Source: an uncultured Desulfobacterium sp. (GTDB lineage: Bacteria > Desulfobacterota > Desulfobacteria > Desulfobacterales > Desulfobacteraceae). From it: DNA of 6,158 nt. The notes under the pieces are model-generated. The model did no database searches and had not been told where the DNA came from. It saw nothing but the letters and a program-made list of their open reading frames with translations. The translations under genes were made by a program, and so were the position numbers. This document shows, piece by piece, positions 1 through 5,253 of the stretch (position 1 is its first letter; each line of letters begins with the position of its first letter). The DNA is taken from positions 1 to 6,158 of the forward strand of contig CAKZLA010000344.1 in NCBI GenBank assembly GCA_937124525.1, written 5' to 3'.

Positions 1-91
1 TAAATGCCTTTTTTTTTGAGATATTACAAATGCCCCACGGTTTTTTAAGCACTGTCCTTTTTTTTCTTGACAGTCCAAAGGAGCTGGTGAT

Positions 92-175
92 ATGCAATGC
101 ACAGTAACAATGTTTCTTTTTTTGTCGACGATGTGTGTGCGGTTCCATCAAGTGTTGATATCTCGCAGCGAATAA
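92..175 (+). CDS. Possible 27-codon small ORF upstream of the TetR-family gene
   Basis: An ATG at 92 is preceded by AAAGGAG (77-83) with an 8-nt spacer, a near-ideal ribosome site and better placed than that of the downstream regulator. It reads 27 codons to TAA at 173-175. The peptide has a short hydrophobic stretch (residues 7-16, MFLFLSTMCV) and no recognisable family. It ends 40 nt before the regulator start, so it could be a leader peptide or simply chance. No clear promoter was seen in front of it. Only the ribosome site supports it; I know of no homologue. Confidence 0.17.
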   Translation: MQCTVTMFLFLSTMCVRFHQVLISRSE

Positions 176-187
176 AAATTTTCATTC
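170..187. promoter_or_regulatory. Near-perfect 18-bp palindrome, candidate operator of the TetR-family gene
   Basis: GAATAAAAATTTTCATTC has 8 of 9 symmetric pairs matching around the centre at 178/179; only 174/183 fails. It lies 10 nt before the ribosome site (AAGGAA, 198-203) of the TetR-family gene. TetR-family repressors usually bind palindromes of this size near their own promoters, so autoregulation is a reasonable inference. AT-rich sequence gives weak palindromes by chance, which lowers confidence. Its core resembles the palindrome at 5018-5035. Confidence 0.3.
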
Positions 188-215
188 ATAGATTTTAAAG
201 GAAGTATGCCATTAA

Positions 216-845
216 ATGACGGCTAAAAAAAAGATAGAACATAATAAAACATCGTTACCTACATTGCGACCCGAAGTCAACAAACGTCTGGAAAAGGCCG
301 TAATGGACGTCTTTTCCCATTCTGATTTTCACAGGGCAAATATCCGGGATGTGGCAAAGGCGGCTGGGGTTAGCTTCACGACCATATACAAGCATTTCGG
401 CAGCAAAGAACAGCTGGTTTTTACCTATGTGGATATCTGGCTGGGCAGGCTCACCAATCGTATCATAGATCATCTTCAGGGCATTGAAGACCTTAAAGAA
501 AAATTGCGTAAAGTCCTCTGGCTCCAGTTGGATTATTATGAACGGCACCCCTACCTGGGTCGCATGCTCTTCATGACCCTTCCCATGGGCACATGGATGG
601 CTGATAAAACATTTGACCAAAAAAAAATGATCCATCTTTATCTGGAAGTTCTGAAAAAAGGGCAGGACCAGGGCATCCTAAATCCCCTGGTCCGCTCTGG
701 AATTTTGCTGGACATTATGCTGGGACTGGTGCAGCGCTCCTTTTTTATGTGGGTCCAGCGGGGATGCAAGGAAAGTCTGGCCGCCCAAAGCAATGTCCTG
801 TTCGACATGATCTGGCGAGCCATTTCCGTGCCCGGCAAGGAATGA
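216..845 (+). CDS. TetR/AcrR-family transcriptional regulator
   Basis: A 209-residue one-component repressor-type protein of usual TetR length. The N-terminal DNA-binding domain spans about residues 22-75. Its helix-turn-helix shows the family signature at 43-64 (IRDVAKAAGVSFTTIYKHFGSK), where xVSxxTIYxHFGSKExL is typical. The remaining helical part (about 76-205) is the ligand-binding and dimerisation domain and carries no motif that names an inducer. The ATG at 216 is preceded by AAGGAA at 198-203 with a rather long 12-nt spacer; the ATG at 206 is out of frame and stops after six codons. The gene is co-directional with and 183 bp upstream of the epimerase gene. By context it may sense an acyl-CoA or related acid and control the methylmalonyl-CoA genes, but this is inference. 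The family call is firm; the target and ligand are unknown. Confidence 0.92.
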   Translation: MTAKKKIEHNKTSLPTLRPEVNKRLEKAVMDVFSHSDFHRANIRDVAKAAGVSFTTIYKHFGSKEQLVFTYVDIWLGRLTNRIIDHLQGIEDLKEKLRKVLWLQLDYYERHPYLGRMLFMTLPMGTWMADKTFDQKKMIHLYLEVLKKGQDQGILNPLVRSGILLDIMLGLVQRSFFMWVQRGCKESLAAQSNVLFDMIWRAISVPGKE

Positions 846-885
846 GCAAAAAATGTCGCTGCGGCGTTGTATAGGTTTTAAATAG

Positions 886-914
886 TTGATATTCAGTTTG
901 TAACGAATTTTATT
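886..914 (+). promoter_or_regulatory. Weak sigma70-like promoter candidate before the epimerase gene
   Basis: TTGATA (886-891) and TTTATT (909-914) are 17 bp apart and match the sigma70 consensus at 5 of 6 and 4 of 6 positions. It would give mce a leader of about 105 nt. The region is AT-rich, so such matches arise easily by chance. Transcription could equally run through from the regulator gene, since no convincing terminator separates them. Confidence 0.2.
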
Positions 915-1028
915 TTGTCGGTTTTACGGTGATAACTACATAAAAAAAGAGGTGGCGTAACCCGGTATCGGATATTCAATGTCCCATGCTTAACGTCTGT
1001 TTTTCACAAAAAATAATGAAGGAGAAAC

Positions 1029-1433
1029 ATGAAAGTACTTAAAATTGATCATCTTGGTATTGCCGTCAAAAGCATTGATCAAGGCAAAAATTTTTGGACG
1101 GATGTCCTTGGTATGGAATTTGCTGGTACTGAAACCGTTGAAGCCCAGAAGGTTACCACTGCGTTTTTACCCGTGGGGGAAAGTGAGGTTGAGCTCCTGG
1201 AATCCACGGCCCCGGATGGTCCTGTGGCCAAATACATAGATAAAAAAGGCGAGGGCATCCAGCATGTTGCCTTCCGGGTGGAAAACATTGAAACAGCTCT
1301 GGAAGAATTAAAAGCCAAGGGGATTCGACTCATTGATGAAAAACCGCGCAGGGGGGCAGGGGGTGCACAGATTGCCTTTTTGCACCCCAAAGATACATCG
1401 GGGGTTCTGGTGGAGCTGTGCCAGCGGGATTAA
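1029..1433 (+). CDS. mce: Methylmalonyl-CoA epimerase
   Basis: Interconverts (S)- and (R)-methylmalonyl-CoA in the cytosol, supplying the mutase with the correct epimer. The 134-residue protein is a vicinal-oxygen-chelate (glyoxalase-fold) protein of normal family length, made of two beta-alpha-beta-beta-beta modules. Metal ligands are all present: His8 (IDHLGIAV), Glu55 (VELLES, where other epimerases have Glu or Gln), His79 (GIQHVAFRV) and Glu129 (VLVELCQ). The FLHPKDTSGVLVEL ending is characteristic of this enzyme rather than of glyoxalase I or dioxygenases. The start ATG has AAGGAG at 1019-1024 with a short 4-nt spacer. The next gene is the mutase, 183 bp downstream on the same strand, which fixes the role. 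Function is well supported by motif and by context. Confidence 0.94.
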   Translation: MKVLKIDHLGIAVKSIDQGKNFWTDVLGMEFAGTETVEAQKVTTAFLPVGESEVELLESTAPDGPVAKYIDKKGEGIQHVAFRVENIETALEELKAKGIRLIDEKPRRGAGGAQIAFLHPKDTSGVLVELCQRD

Positions 1434-1434
1434 A

Positions 1435-1458
1435 CTTTAAAAGTCCAGGCTTTTAAGG
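1435..1458 (+). terminator. AT-rich hairpin just after mce, weak terminator or processing site
   Basis: CTTTAAAAG (1435-1443) pairs with CTTTTAAGG (1450-1458) as a 9-bp stem with one G-T pair and a 6-nt loop, starting 2 nt after the mce stop. The stem is mostly A-T, and only CTTTC follows it, not a T run. Intrinsic termination would be inefficient at best, so read-through into the mutase gene is plausible. It may instead protect the mce 3' end. Confidence 0.22.
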
Positions 1459-1616
1459 CTTTCATAACAAATAATTTACCCAAGTTTAATTGAACATACC
1501 TGTAATTAAGGGCTCTTTATTTTGAAAGTGGGTAGTTTTATTCTTGTGAAGTCCCTTATGGTTTAACTGGATGAATACATACTCATAGTCATCTTCTAAA
1601 AGGAAAGGTATTGCAC

Positions 1617-3740
1617 ATGTCACAAGTACCGGATGTAAACAGCTGGAAGGCTCTGGCTGAAAAGGAACTCAGGGGAAAACCCCTTGAATCATTGAATACC
1701 CAGACCCCGGAAGGGATTGAGATCAAACCGCTTTACACCGCAGAAGATCTTGAATCCGTTGAATTTAAATCCTCATTGCCAGGATTTTCCCCCTATGTCC
1801 GGGGACCCAAAGCCACCATGTATGCAGGACGACCCTGGACCATTCGTCAATATGCGGGATTTTCCACGGCAAAGGAGTCCAACGCCTTTTACCGGAAAAA
1901 CCTTGCCGCAGGCCAAAAGGGCCTTTCTGTTGCCTTTGACCTTGCCACCCACAGGGGGTATGATTCCGATCATCCCCGGGTATTTGGCGATGTGGGAAAA
2001 GCTGGGGTTGCCGTGGATTCAGTTGAGGACATGAAGATTCTCTTTGACCAGATCCCCCTGGATAAAATGTCGGTTTCCATGACCATGAATGGTGCTGTTC
2101 TGCCCATCCTTGCCGGATATATTGTGGCCGCCGAAGAGCAGGGCGTAAAACAGGAACAGCTTTCAGGTACCATCCAGAATGACATTTTAAAGGAGTACCT
2201 CACCCGGAACACCTATATTTATCCCCCCACCCCGTCCATGCGCATCATTGCCGACATCATCGGGTATTGTTCCGAGAACATGCCAAAATTTAACACCGTG
2301 AGTATCAGCGGGTATCACATGATGGAGGCAGGGGCAGATTCCGTGCTCCAGACTGCCTTTACCCTGGCTGACGGGCTTGAATATGTCAAGGCGGCCCTGG
2401 CCACAGGTCTTGACATTGATGCCTTTGCCCCACGACTCTCCTTTTTCTTTGGCATTGGCATGAACTTTTTCATGGACATTGCCATGCTCAGGGCTGCCCG
2501 GTTTCTCTGGGCAGAACTCATGGGACAATTTAATCCCAAGAATCCAAAATCCAGCATGCTAAGAACCCATTGCCAGACATCCGGCTGGAGTCTGACCCAG
2601 CAGGACCCCTATAACAATATCATCCGTACCACCTTGGAGTGCATGTCAGCGGTGCTTGGCGGCACCCAGTCCTTGCACACCAACTCCTTTGATGAGGCCG
2701 TGGGCCTTCCCACGGAAACCTCTGCCAGAATTGCCAGAAATACCCAGATCATTGTCCAGGAAGAGTCCAAGGTCACTTCGGTGGTGGATCCCCTGGGGGG
2801 CTCCTACTATGTGGAATCCTTAACCCAGAGCATCGTGGACGAGGTCAGAAAGATCTTAAAAGAAGTTGAAGAGCTTGGCGGCATGGCCAAAGCCATTGAA
2901 ACCGGCATGCCCAAACGCCGCATTGAAGAGGTGGCTGCCCGACGTCAGGCCAGAATTGATGGGGCAACCGATGTCATTGTGGGGGTAAACAAGTACATCG
3001 TTGCCGATGAAAAACCCATTGAAGTGCTTGAGATCAGCGAGGAAGTTAGAACGGAACAGGTGGCCCGTCTGGATCAGATAAAGAAAGACAGGGATGCCGG
3101 GGCCGTAGAAAAGGCATTGGATGCGGTGAAACAGGCCGCAAAAACTGATTCCAATCTTCTGGCCGCTGCCATTGACGCAGTGCGGGCCAGGGCCACAGTG
3201 GGGGAGATATCCGACGCCATGGAAACGGTATTTGGACGATTCGTTGCCACCACCCAGTGTATTTCCGGGGTATATGCTTCGGAATTCCAGGACACGGAAA
3301 TTATCACAGCGTTGAGAAAACGCACGGAAGACTTTGAAAAAACCCAGGGCCGCCGCCCCCGTATTCTGGTGACCAAGATGGGACAGGATGGCCACGATAG
3401 AGGGGTTAAGGTCATTGCCACAGCCTATGCTGATTTTGGATTTGATGTGGATATAAGCCCCATGTTCCAGACACCGGAGGAGGCCGCCCGCATGGCCGTG
3501 GAAAATGATGTGCATGTGGTGGGTGTTTCAAGCCTTGCCGCCGGACATAAAACCCTGGTGCCGGCACTGATTGCGGCATTGAAAGATGAGGGTGCTGACG
3601 ATATCAAGGTGGTGGTGGGCGGCATTATTCCCCCCAAAGACTATGATATGTTAAGGGCAGCAGGTGCCGTTGAAGTTTTTGGCCCGGGAAGTGTTGTCAC
3701 CGAGTGTGCCAATAAAACCTTGAACGCCCTGGGAGCCTGA
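1617..3740 (+). CDS. scpA: Methylmalonyl-CoA mutase, single-chain, adenosylcobalamin-dependent
   Basis: Carries out the radical rearrangement of (R)-methylmalonyl-CoA to succinyl-CoA. The 707-residue chain aligns closely, from memory, with E. coli Sbm/ScpA and the catalytic MutB chain of Propionibacterium. The substrate-binding TIM barrel covers about residues 30-540. Tyr79 (TIRQYAGFS) and Arg197 (RNTYIYPP) correspond to Tyr89 and Arg207, which separate methylmalonyl-CoA from isobutyryl-CoA mutases; His234 (SGYH) corresponds to His244. The C-terminal B12 domain (about 578-700) has the base-off DxHxxG motif at 591-596 with His593, SxL at 638-640 and GG at 668-669. ATG 1617 is chosen: AAAGG at 1604-1608 lies 8 nt upstream. 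An in-frame TTG at 1611 could add two residues. The catalytic and B12 domains are in one chain and no small subunit is present, so a homodimer is likely. The stop overlaps the meaB start. Confidence 0.96.
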   Translation: MSQVPDVNSWKALAEKELRGKPLESLNTQTPEGIEIKPLYTAEDLESVEFKSSLPGFSPYVRGPKATMYAGRPWTIRQYAGFSTAKESNAFYRKNLAAGQKGLSVAFDLATHRGYDSDHPRVFGDVGKAGVAVDSVEDMKILFDQIPLDKMSVSMTMNGAVLPILAGYIVAAEEQGVKQEQLSGTIQNDILKEYLTRNTYIYPPTPSMRIIADIIGYCSENMPKFNTVSISGYHMMEAGADSVLQTAFTLADGLEYVKAALATGLDIDAFAPRLSFFFGIGMNFFMDIAMLRAARFLWAELMGQFNPKNPKSSMLRTHCQTSGWSLTQQDPYNNIIRTTLECMSAVLGGTQSLHTNSFDEAVGLPTETSARIARNTQIIVQEESKVTSVVDPLGGSYYVESLTQSIVDEVRKILKEVEELGGMAKAIETGMPKRRIEEVAARRQARIDGATDVIVGVNKYIVADEKPIEVLEISEEVRTEQVARLDQIKKDRDAGAVEKALDAVKQAAKTDSNLLAAAIDAVRARATVGEISDAMETVFGRFVATTQCISGVYASEFQDTEIITALRKRTEDFEKTQGRRPRILVTKMGQDGHDRGVKVIATAYADFGFDVDISPMFQTPEEAARMAVENDVHVVGVSSLAAGHKTLVPALIAALKDEGADDIKVVVGGIIPPKDYDMLRAAGAVEVFGPGSVVTECANKTLNALGA

Positions 3741-4720
3741 TGACCATGGATTTACACCAGTGTGATGCCTTTGTTAAAGGGGTTTTGGAGGGAAATCGTC
3801 GTTGGATAGCCAAATCCATGACCCTGGTGGAAAGTTCTCTTCCCCTGCACCGGACCATGGCGGCCCGGGTAATGGATGGGTTGCTGCCCCACACGGGAAA
3901 GTCCGTGCGGCTTGGCATCACCGGTGTGCCAGGCGTTGGCAAAAGCACCTTTGTGGAAAATCTGGGGCTCTACCTTGCCAACAAAGGGCATCGGGTGGCG
4001 GTGCTGGCCGTGGACCCCTCAAGCCAGCGAAGCGGTGGCAGTATCCTGGGGGATAAAACCCGCATGGAGCAACTTGCCTGCCATGAAAATGCCTTTATTC
4101 GACCATCTCCCTCGGGTGAAACCCTGGGGGGAGTGGCCGCAAAAACCCGGGAGATGATGTTGGTGTGTGAAGCTGCCGGGTTTGATGTGGTTTTGGTGGA
4201 AACCGTGGGGGTGGGACAGTCTGAAACCCGGGTGTCCACCATGGTGGATTTTTTTCTGGCCCTGATGATCGCCGGGGCCGGAGATGAACTCCAGGGCATT
4301 AAAAAGGGAATCCTTGAGGTGGCCGATGCCATTGCCATTAACAAGGCGGATGGGGATAATCTGGAACGGGCATCCAATGCCCGCCAGGAGTATGAAATTG
4401 CCATGCACATGGTCACCCCGGAGTCCCCCACCTGGCGGCCCCCTGTACTTACCTGCAGTTCCATGCTGGAGGGGGGCACGGTTAATGTCTGGGAAACGGT
4501 GCTTGACCATCGCCTTAAAATGAAAGAGACCAAAGAGTTTGAACAGAGAAGAAAAGCCCAGGCATTAGACTGGATGTGGCATCTTCTGGAAACGGGTTTG
4601 AAGACCCGGTTCAGGGAAAATCCCGATGTGATGGCCAACATGTCCCACATTTCCCATCAGGTTGAAAATGAATTGATGTCCCCCACGGCAGCCGCAGAAA
4701 GACTGCTGTCTTATGTGTAG
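3740..4720 (+). CDS. meaB: MeaB/ArgK-type G-protein chaperone of methylmalonyl-CoA mutase
   Basis: A cytosolic GTPase that gates adenosylcobalamin loading of the mutase and protects or rescues it from inactivation. The 326-residue protein has the family's usual length. Walker A is GVPGVGKST (62-70); Asp92 (VDPSS) and Asp105 are the Mg-site acidic residues; Glu154 begins ETVGVGQSE (154-162, G3 region); the switch III segment is AGAGDELQGIKK (178-189); the guanine-specificity motif is NKAD (201-204). Residues after about 265 form the helical C-terminal dimerisation arm. The start codon shares one base with the mutase stop (TGATG), with GGGAG at 3731-3735 as ribosome site, so translation is coupled and stoichiometric expression likely. 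A second in-frame ATG at 3746 would remove two residues and gives a 10-nt spacer. The older name ArgK (arginine kinase) is a misannotation lineage. Confidence 0.95.
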   Translation: MTMDLHQCDAFVKGVLEGNRRWIAKSMTLVESSLPLHRTMAARVMDGLLPHTGKSVRLGITGVPGVGKSTFVENLGLYLANKGHRVAVLAVDPSSQRSGGSILGDKTRMEQLACHENAFIRPSPSGETLGGVAAKTREMMLVCEAAGFDVVLVETVGVGQSETRVSTMVDFFLALMIAGAGDELQGIKKGILEVADAIAINKADGDNLERASNARQEYEIAMHMVTPESPTWRPPVLTCSSMLEGGTVNVWETVLDHRLKMKETKEFEQRRKAQALDWMWHLLETGLKTRFRENPDVMANMSHISHQVENELMSPTAAAERLLSYV

Positions 4721-4728
4721 GTTTTTTT

Positions 4729-4774
4729 ATATGAAACTCCGCCCAAAATCTTGTAATAATAAGAGTTTCGATAT
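4729..4774. other. Long-loop inverted repeat after meaB
   Basis: ATATGAAACTC (4729-4739) pairs with GAGTTTC plus ATAT (4763-4769 and 4771-4774), with one bulged G at 4770 and a 23-nt loop. It begins 9 nt after the meaB stop, right after a run of seven T (4722-4728). The 3' side lacks a proper T run, so a 3'-end stabiliser is more likely than an intrinsic terminator. Function unproven. Confidence 0.25.
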
Positions 4775-4975
4775 TTGTTGTGGGCAGGCCAGATCCCCAA
4801 TATGGCCTGCCCGTGGCAGTTATATAAAAGTCCCGGCAAACCAAGAGATATTTTCAATCTTTGTTGCGGGCAAACCAAGGTAAAATACCAGATTTAAGAA
4901 CGTAGGGGTAGAATCTATTTTTGCCCCAGCTGCCCCATGTTCTGGATAAACCAAGGAGAAATATCAGGTCTGTCC
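4774..4975 (+). repeat. Degenerate repeat family around a GGGCAAACCAAGG-like core
   Basis: Three related units share AAACCAAG followed by an AT-rich stretch; their AAACC cores start at 4838, 4872 and 4948. The units at 4872 and 4948 agree further downstream (AAATA then CAG). A fourth, more diverged unit at 4774-4793 matches 4860-4879 (TTTGTTGCGGGCAAACCAAG) at 15 of 20 positions. GGCAGTTATATAAAA (4815-4829) also recurs as GCAGTTATAAAAA (4978-4990). Spacing is irregular (34 and 76 nt between the three cores), so this is neither a CRISPR array nor a clean tandem repeat. It looks like decayed duplication, or a cluster of binding sites, filling the space between meaB and the sucC promoter. Confidence 0.4.
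4782..4812. other. Strong GC-rich hairpin after meaB, possible transcript boundary
   Basis: GGGCAGGCCA (4782-4791) and TGGCCTGCCC (4803-4812) form a perfect 10-bp stem with an 11-nt loop, the strongest stem in the gap. It lies 62 nt after the meaB stop. What follows is GTGGCAGTTATATAAAAG rather than a T run, so it is not a classic intrinsic terminator; it may define or protect the 3' end of the mce-scpA-meaB message. Its 5' arm lies inside one of the repeat units. Confidence 0.35.
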
Positions 4976-5014
4976 GCAGCAGTTATAAAAAATTATGGAG
5001 AAGCACATAAAAAA

Positions 5015-5043
5015 TTGACATGAAATATTTCATGTAATATAAG
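5015..5043 (+). promoter_or_regulatory. Sigma70-type promoter of sucC
   Basis: A perfect TTGACA -35 box (5015-5020), an exact 17-bp spacer, and TATAAG (5038-5043, 5 of 6 to consensus) make this the best promoter in the window. Transcription would start near 5050, giving sucC a leader of about 200 nt. It shows that sucC is probably a separate transcription unit from the mutase genes despite the shared pathway. An 18-bp palindrome overlaps the -35 box and most of the spacer. Confidence 0.6.
5018..5035. promoter_or_regulatory. Perfect 18-bp palindromic operator candidate in the sucC promoter
   Basis: ACATGAAATATTTCATGT is its own reverse complement over all 18 bases. It covers the last three bases of the -35 box and 15 of the 17 spacer bases, the position where a bound dimer would exclude RNA polymerase. 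Repression of sucC by a dimeric regulator is the natural reading. The core ATGAAA-N2-TTTCAT resembles the palindrome before the TetR-family gene (170-187 read on the minus strand). Confidence 0.5.
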
Positions 5044-5071
5044 ATTTGTGGTATTTTAACAGGCGTGCTGC

Positions 5072-5112
5072 AAATGACATGACACCCTTCAATACAGGAT
5101 AGCATGTCATTT
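5072..5112 (+). other. Leader inverted repeat 1 of the sucC transcript
   Basis: AAATGACATG (5072-5081) and CATGTCATTT (5103-5112) are perfect 10-bp inverted arms with a 21-nt loop, starting about 22 nt after the predicted transcription start. As RNA it is a stable-looking stem-loop; as DNA it contains a second copy of TGACATGA (5075-5082), also present at 5016-5023 in the promoter palindrome. It could be an auxiliary operator or a leader RNA structure; the sequence alone does not decide. Confidence 0.4.
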
Positions 5113-5133
5113 TGATGTGAATCAGTATGCCTT

Positions 5134-5149
5134 GGCAGATCGGTCTGCC
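5134..5149 (+). other. Leader hairpin 2 of the sucC transcript
   Basis: GGCAGA (5134-5139) and TCTGCC (5144-5149) pair around the tetraloop TCGG. A compact six-pair hairpin with a G-T closing extension at 5133/5150. It lies between the other two leader inverted repeats. No T run follows, so it is not a terminator. Confidence 0.35.
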
Positions 5150-5179
5150 GCCACAGGAAATGTAAAAGCAGGGTCCATA

Positions 5180-5251
5180 ATGGAACGCTGGTATCCAATA
5201 CCAGCCCCCTTCTTTTTCATACAAAAACTATCTGAAAGTGTTAAGGATTGA
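5180..5251 (+). CDS. Possible 23-codon leader ORF ending 2 nt before sucC
   Basis: ATG at 5180, stop TGA at 5249-5251, sucC ATG at 5254. AGGG (5170-5173) is a weak ribosome site with a 6-nt spacer. The frame is open back to 5078, with a GTG at 5117 that would give 44 codons but has no ribosome site. The ORF runs over leader hairpin 3 and over the sucC ribosome site, which is what a translationally coupled leader would do, but a short ORF like this also arises by chance. No family recognised. Confidence 0.12.
   Translation: MERWYPIPAPFFFIQKLSESVKD
5187..5217 (+). terminator. Terminator-like hairpin with pyrimidine tract in the sucC leader
   Basis: GCTGGTAT (5187-5194) and ATACCAGC (5198-5205) form a perfect 8-bp stem with a 3-nt loop, followed by four C, then TTCTTTTT (5210-5217). 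The shape resembles an intrinsic terminator placed 37 nt before the sucC start, suggesting attenuation. Against this, the T run starts 5 nt after the stem and is interrupted by C, so termination would be weak. No clear competing anti-terminator pairing was identified by eye. Confidence 0.28.
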
Positions 5252-5253
5252 TT

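Noticed and set aside
51..96. Promoter TTGACA (67-72) and inverted repeat ACTGTC/GACAGT (51-56, 69-74)
   Set aside because: No acceptable -10 box at 16-18 bp (best 3 of 6), and the 6-bp arms enclose only a T run. Too weak to call either a promoter or a terminator.
206..226. ATG at 206 as start of the TetR-family gene or as a mini-ORF
   Set aside because: Out of frame with the regulator, stops after six codons, and lies only 2 nt from the ribosome site.
846..885. Terminator after the TetR-family gene
   Set aside because: Only three-pair GC stems can be drawn around CGCTGCGGCG and no T run follows closely enough.
2856..3515. 219-codon open frame on the minus strand inside the mutase gene
   Set aside because: Fully antisense to the conserved linker and B12 domain of the mutase; no family resemblance.
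3970..4650. 226-codon open frame on the minus strand inside meaB
   Set aside because: Antisense to the conserved G domain of MeaB, with low-complexity Ser/Pro/Arg-rich translation typical of shadow frames.
4774..4975. CRISPR array
   Set aside because: Repeat units are diverged, their spacing is irregular (34 and 76 nt), and no cas gene is present.
4983..5198. 71-codon minus-strand frame in the meaB-sucC gap
   Set aside because: It runs back across the sucC promoter, palindrome and leader hairpins, and its start lies within hairpin 3. The peptide has no recognisable domain.
5045..5253. Cobalamin riboswitch in the sucC leader, prompted by the B12-dependent mutase next door and a GCCACAGG string
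   Set aside because: Only a fragment resembles the B12 box; the rest of the conserved core was not found, and sucC itself does not use B12.
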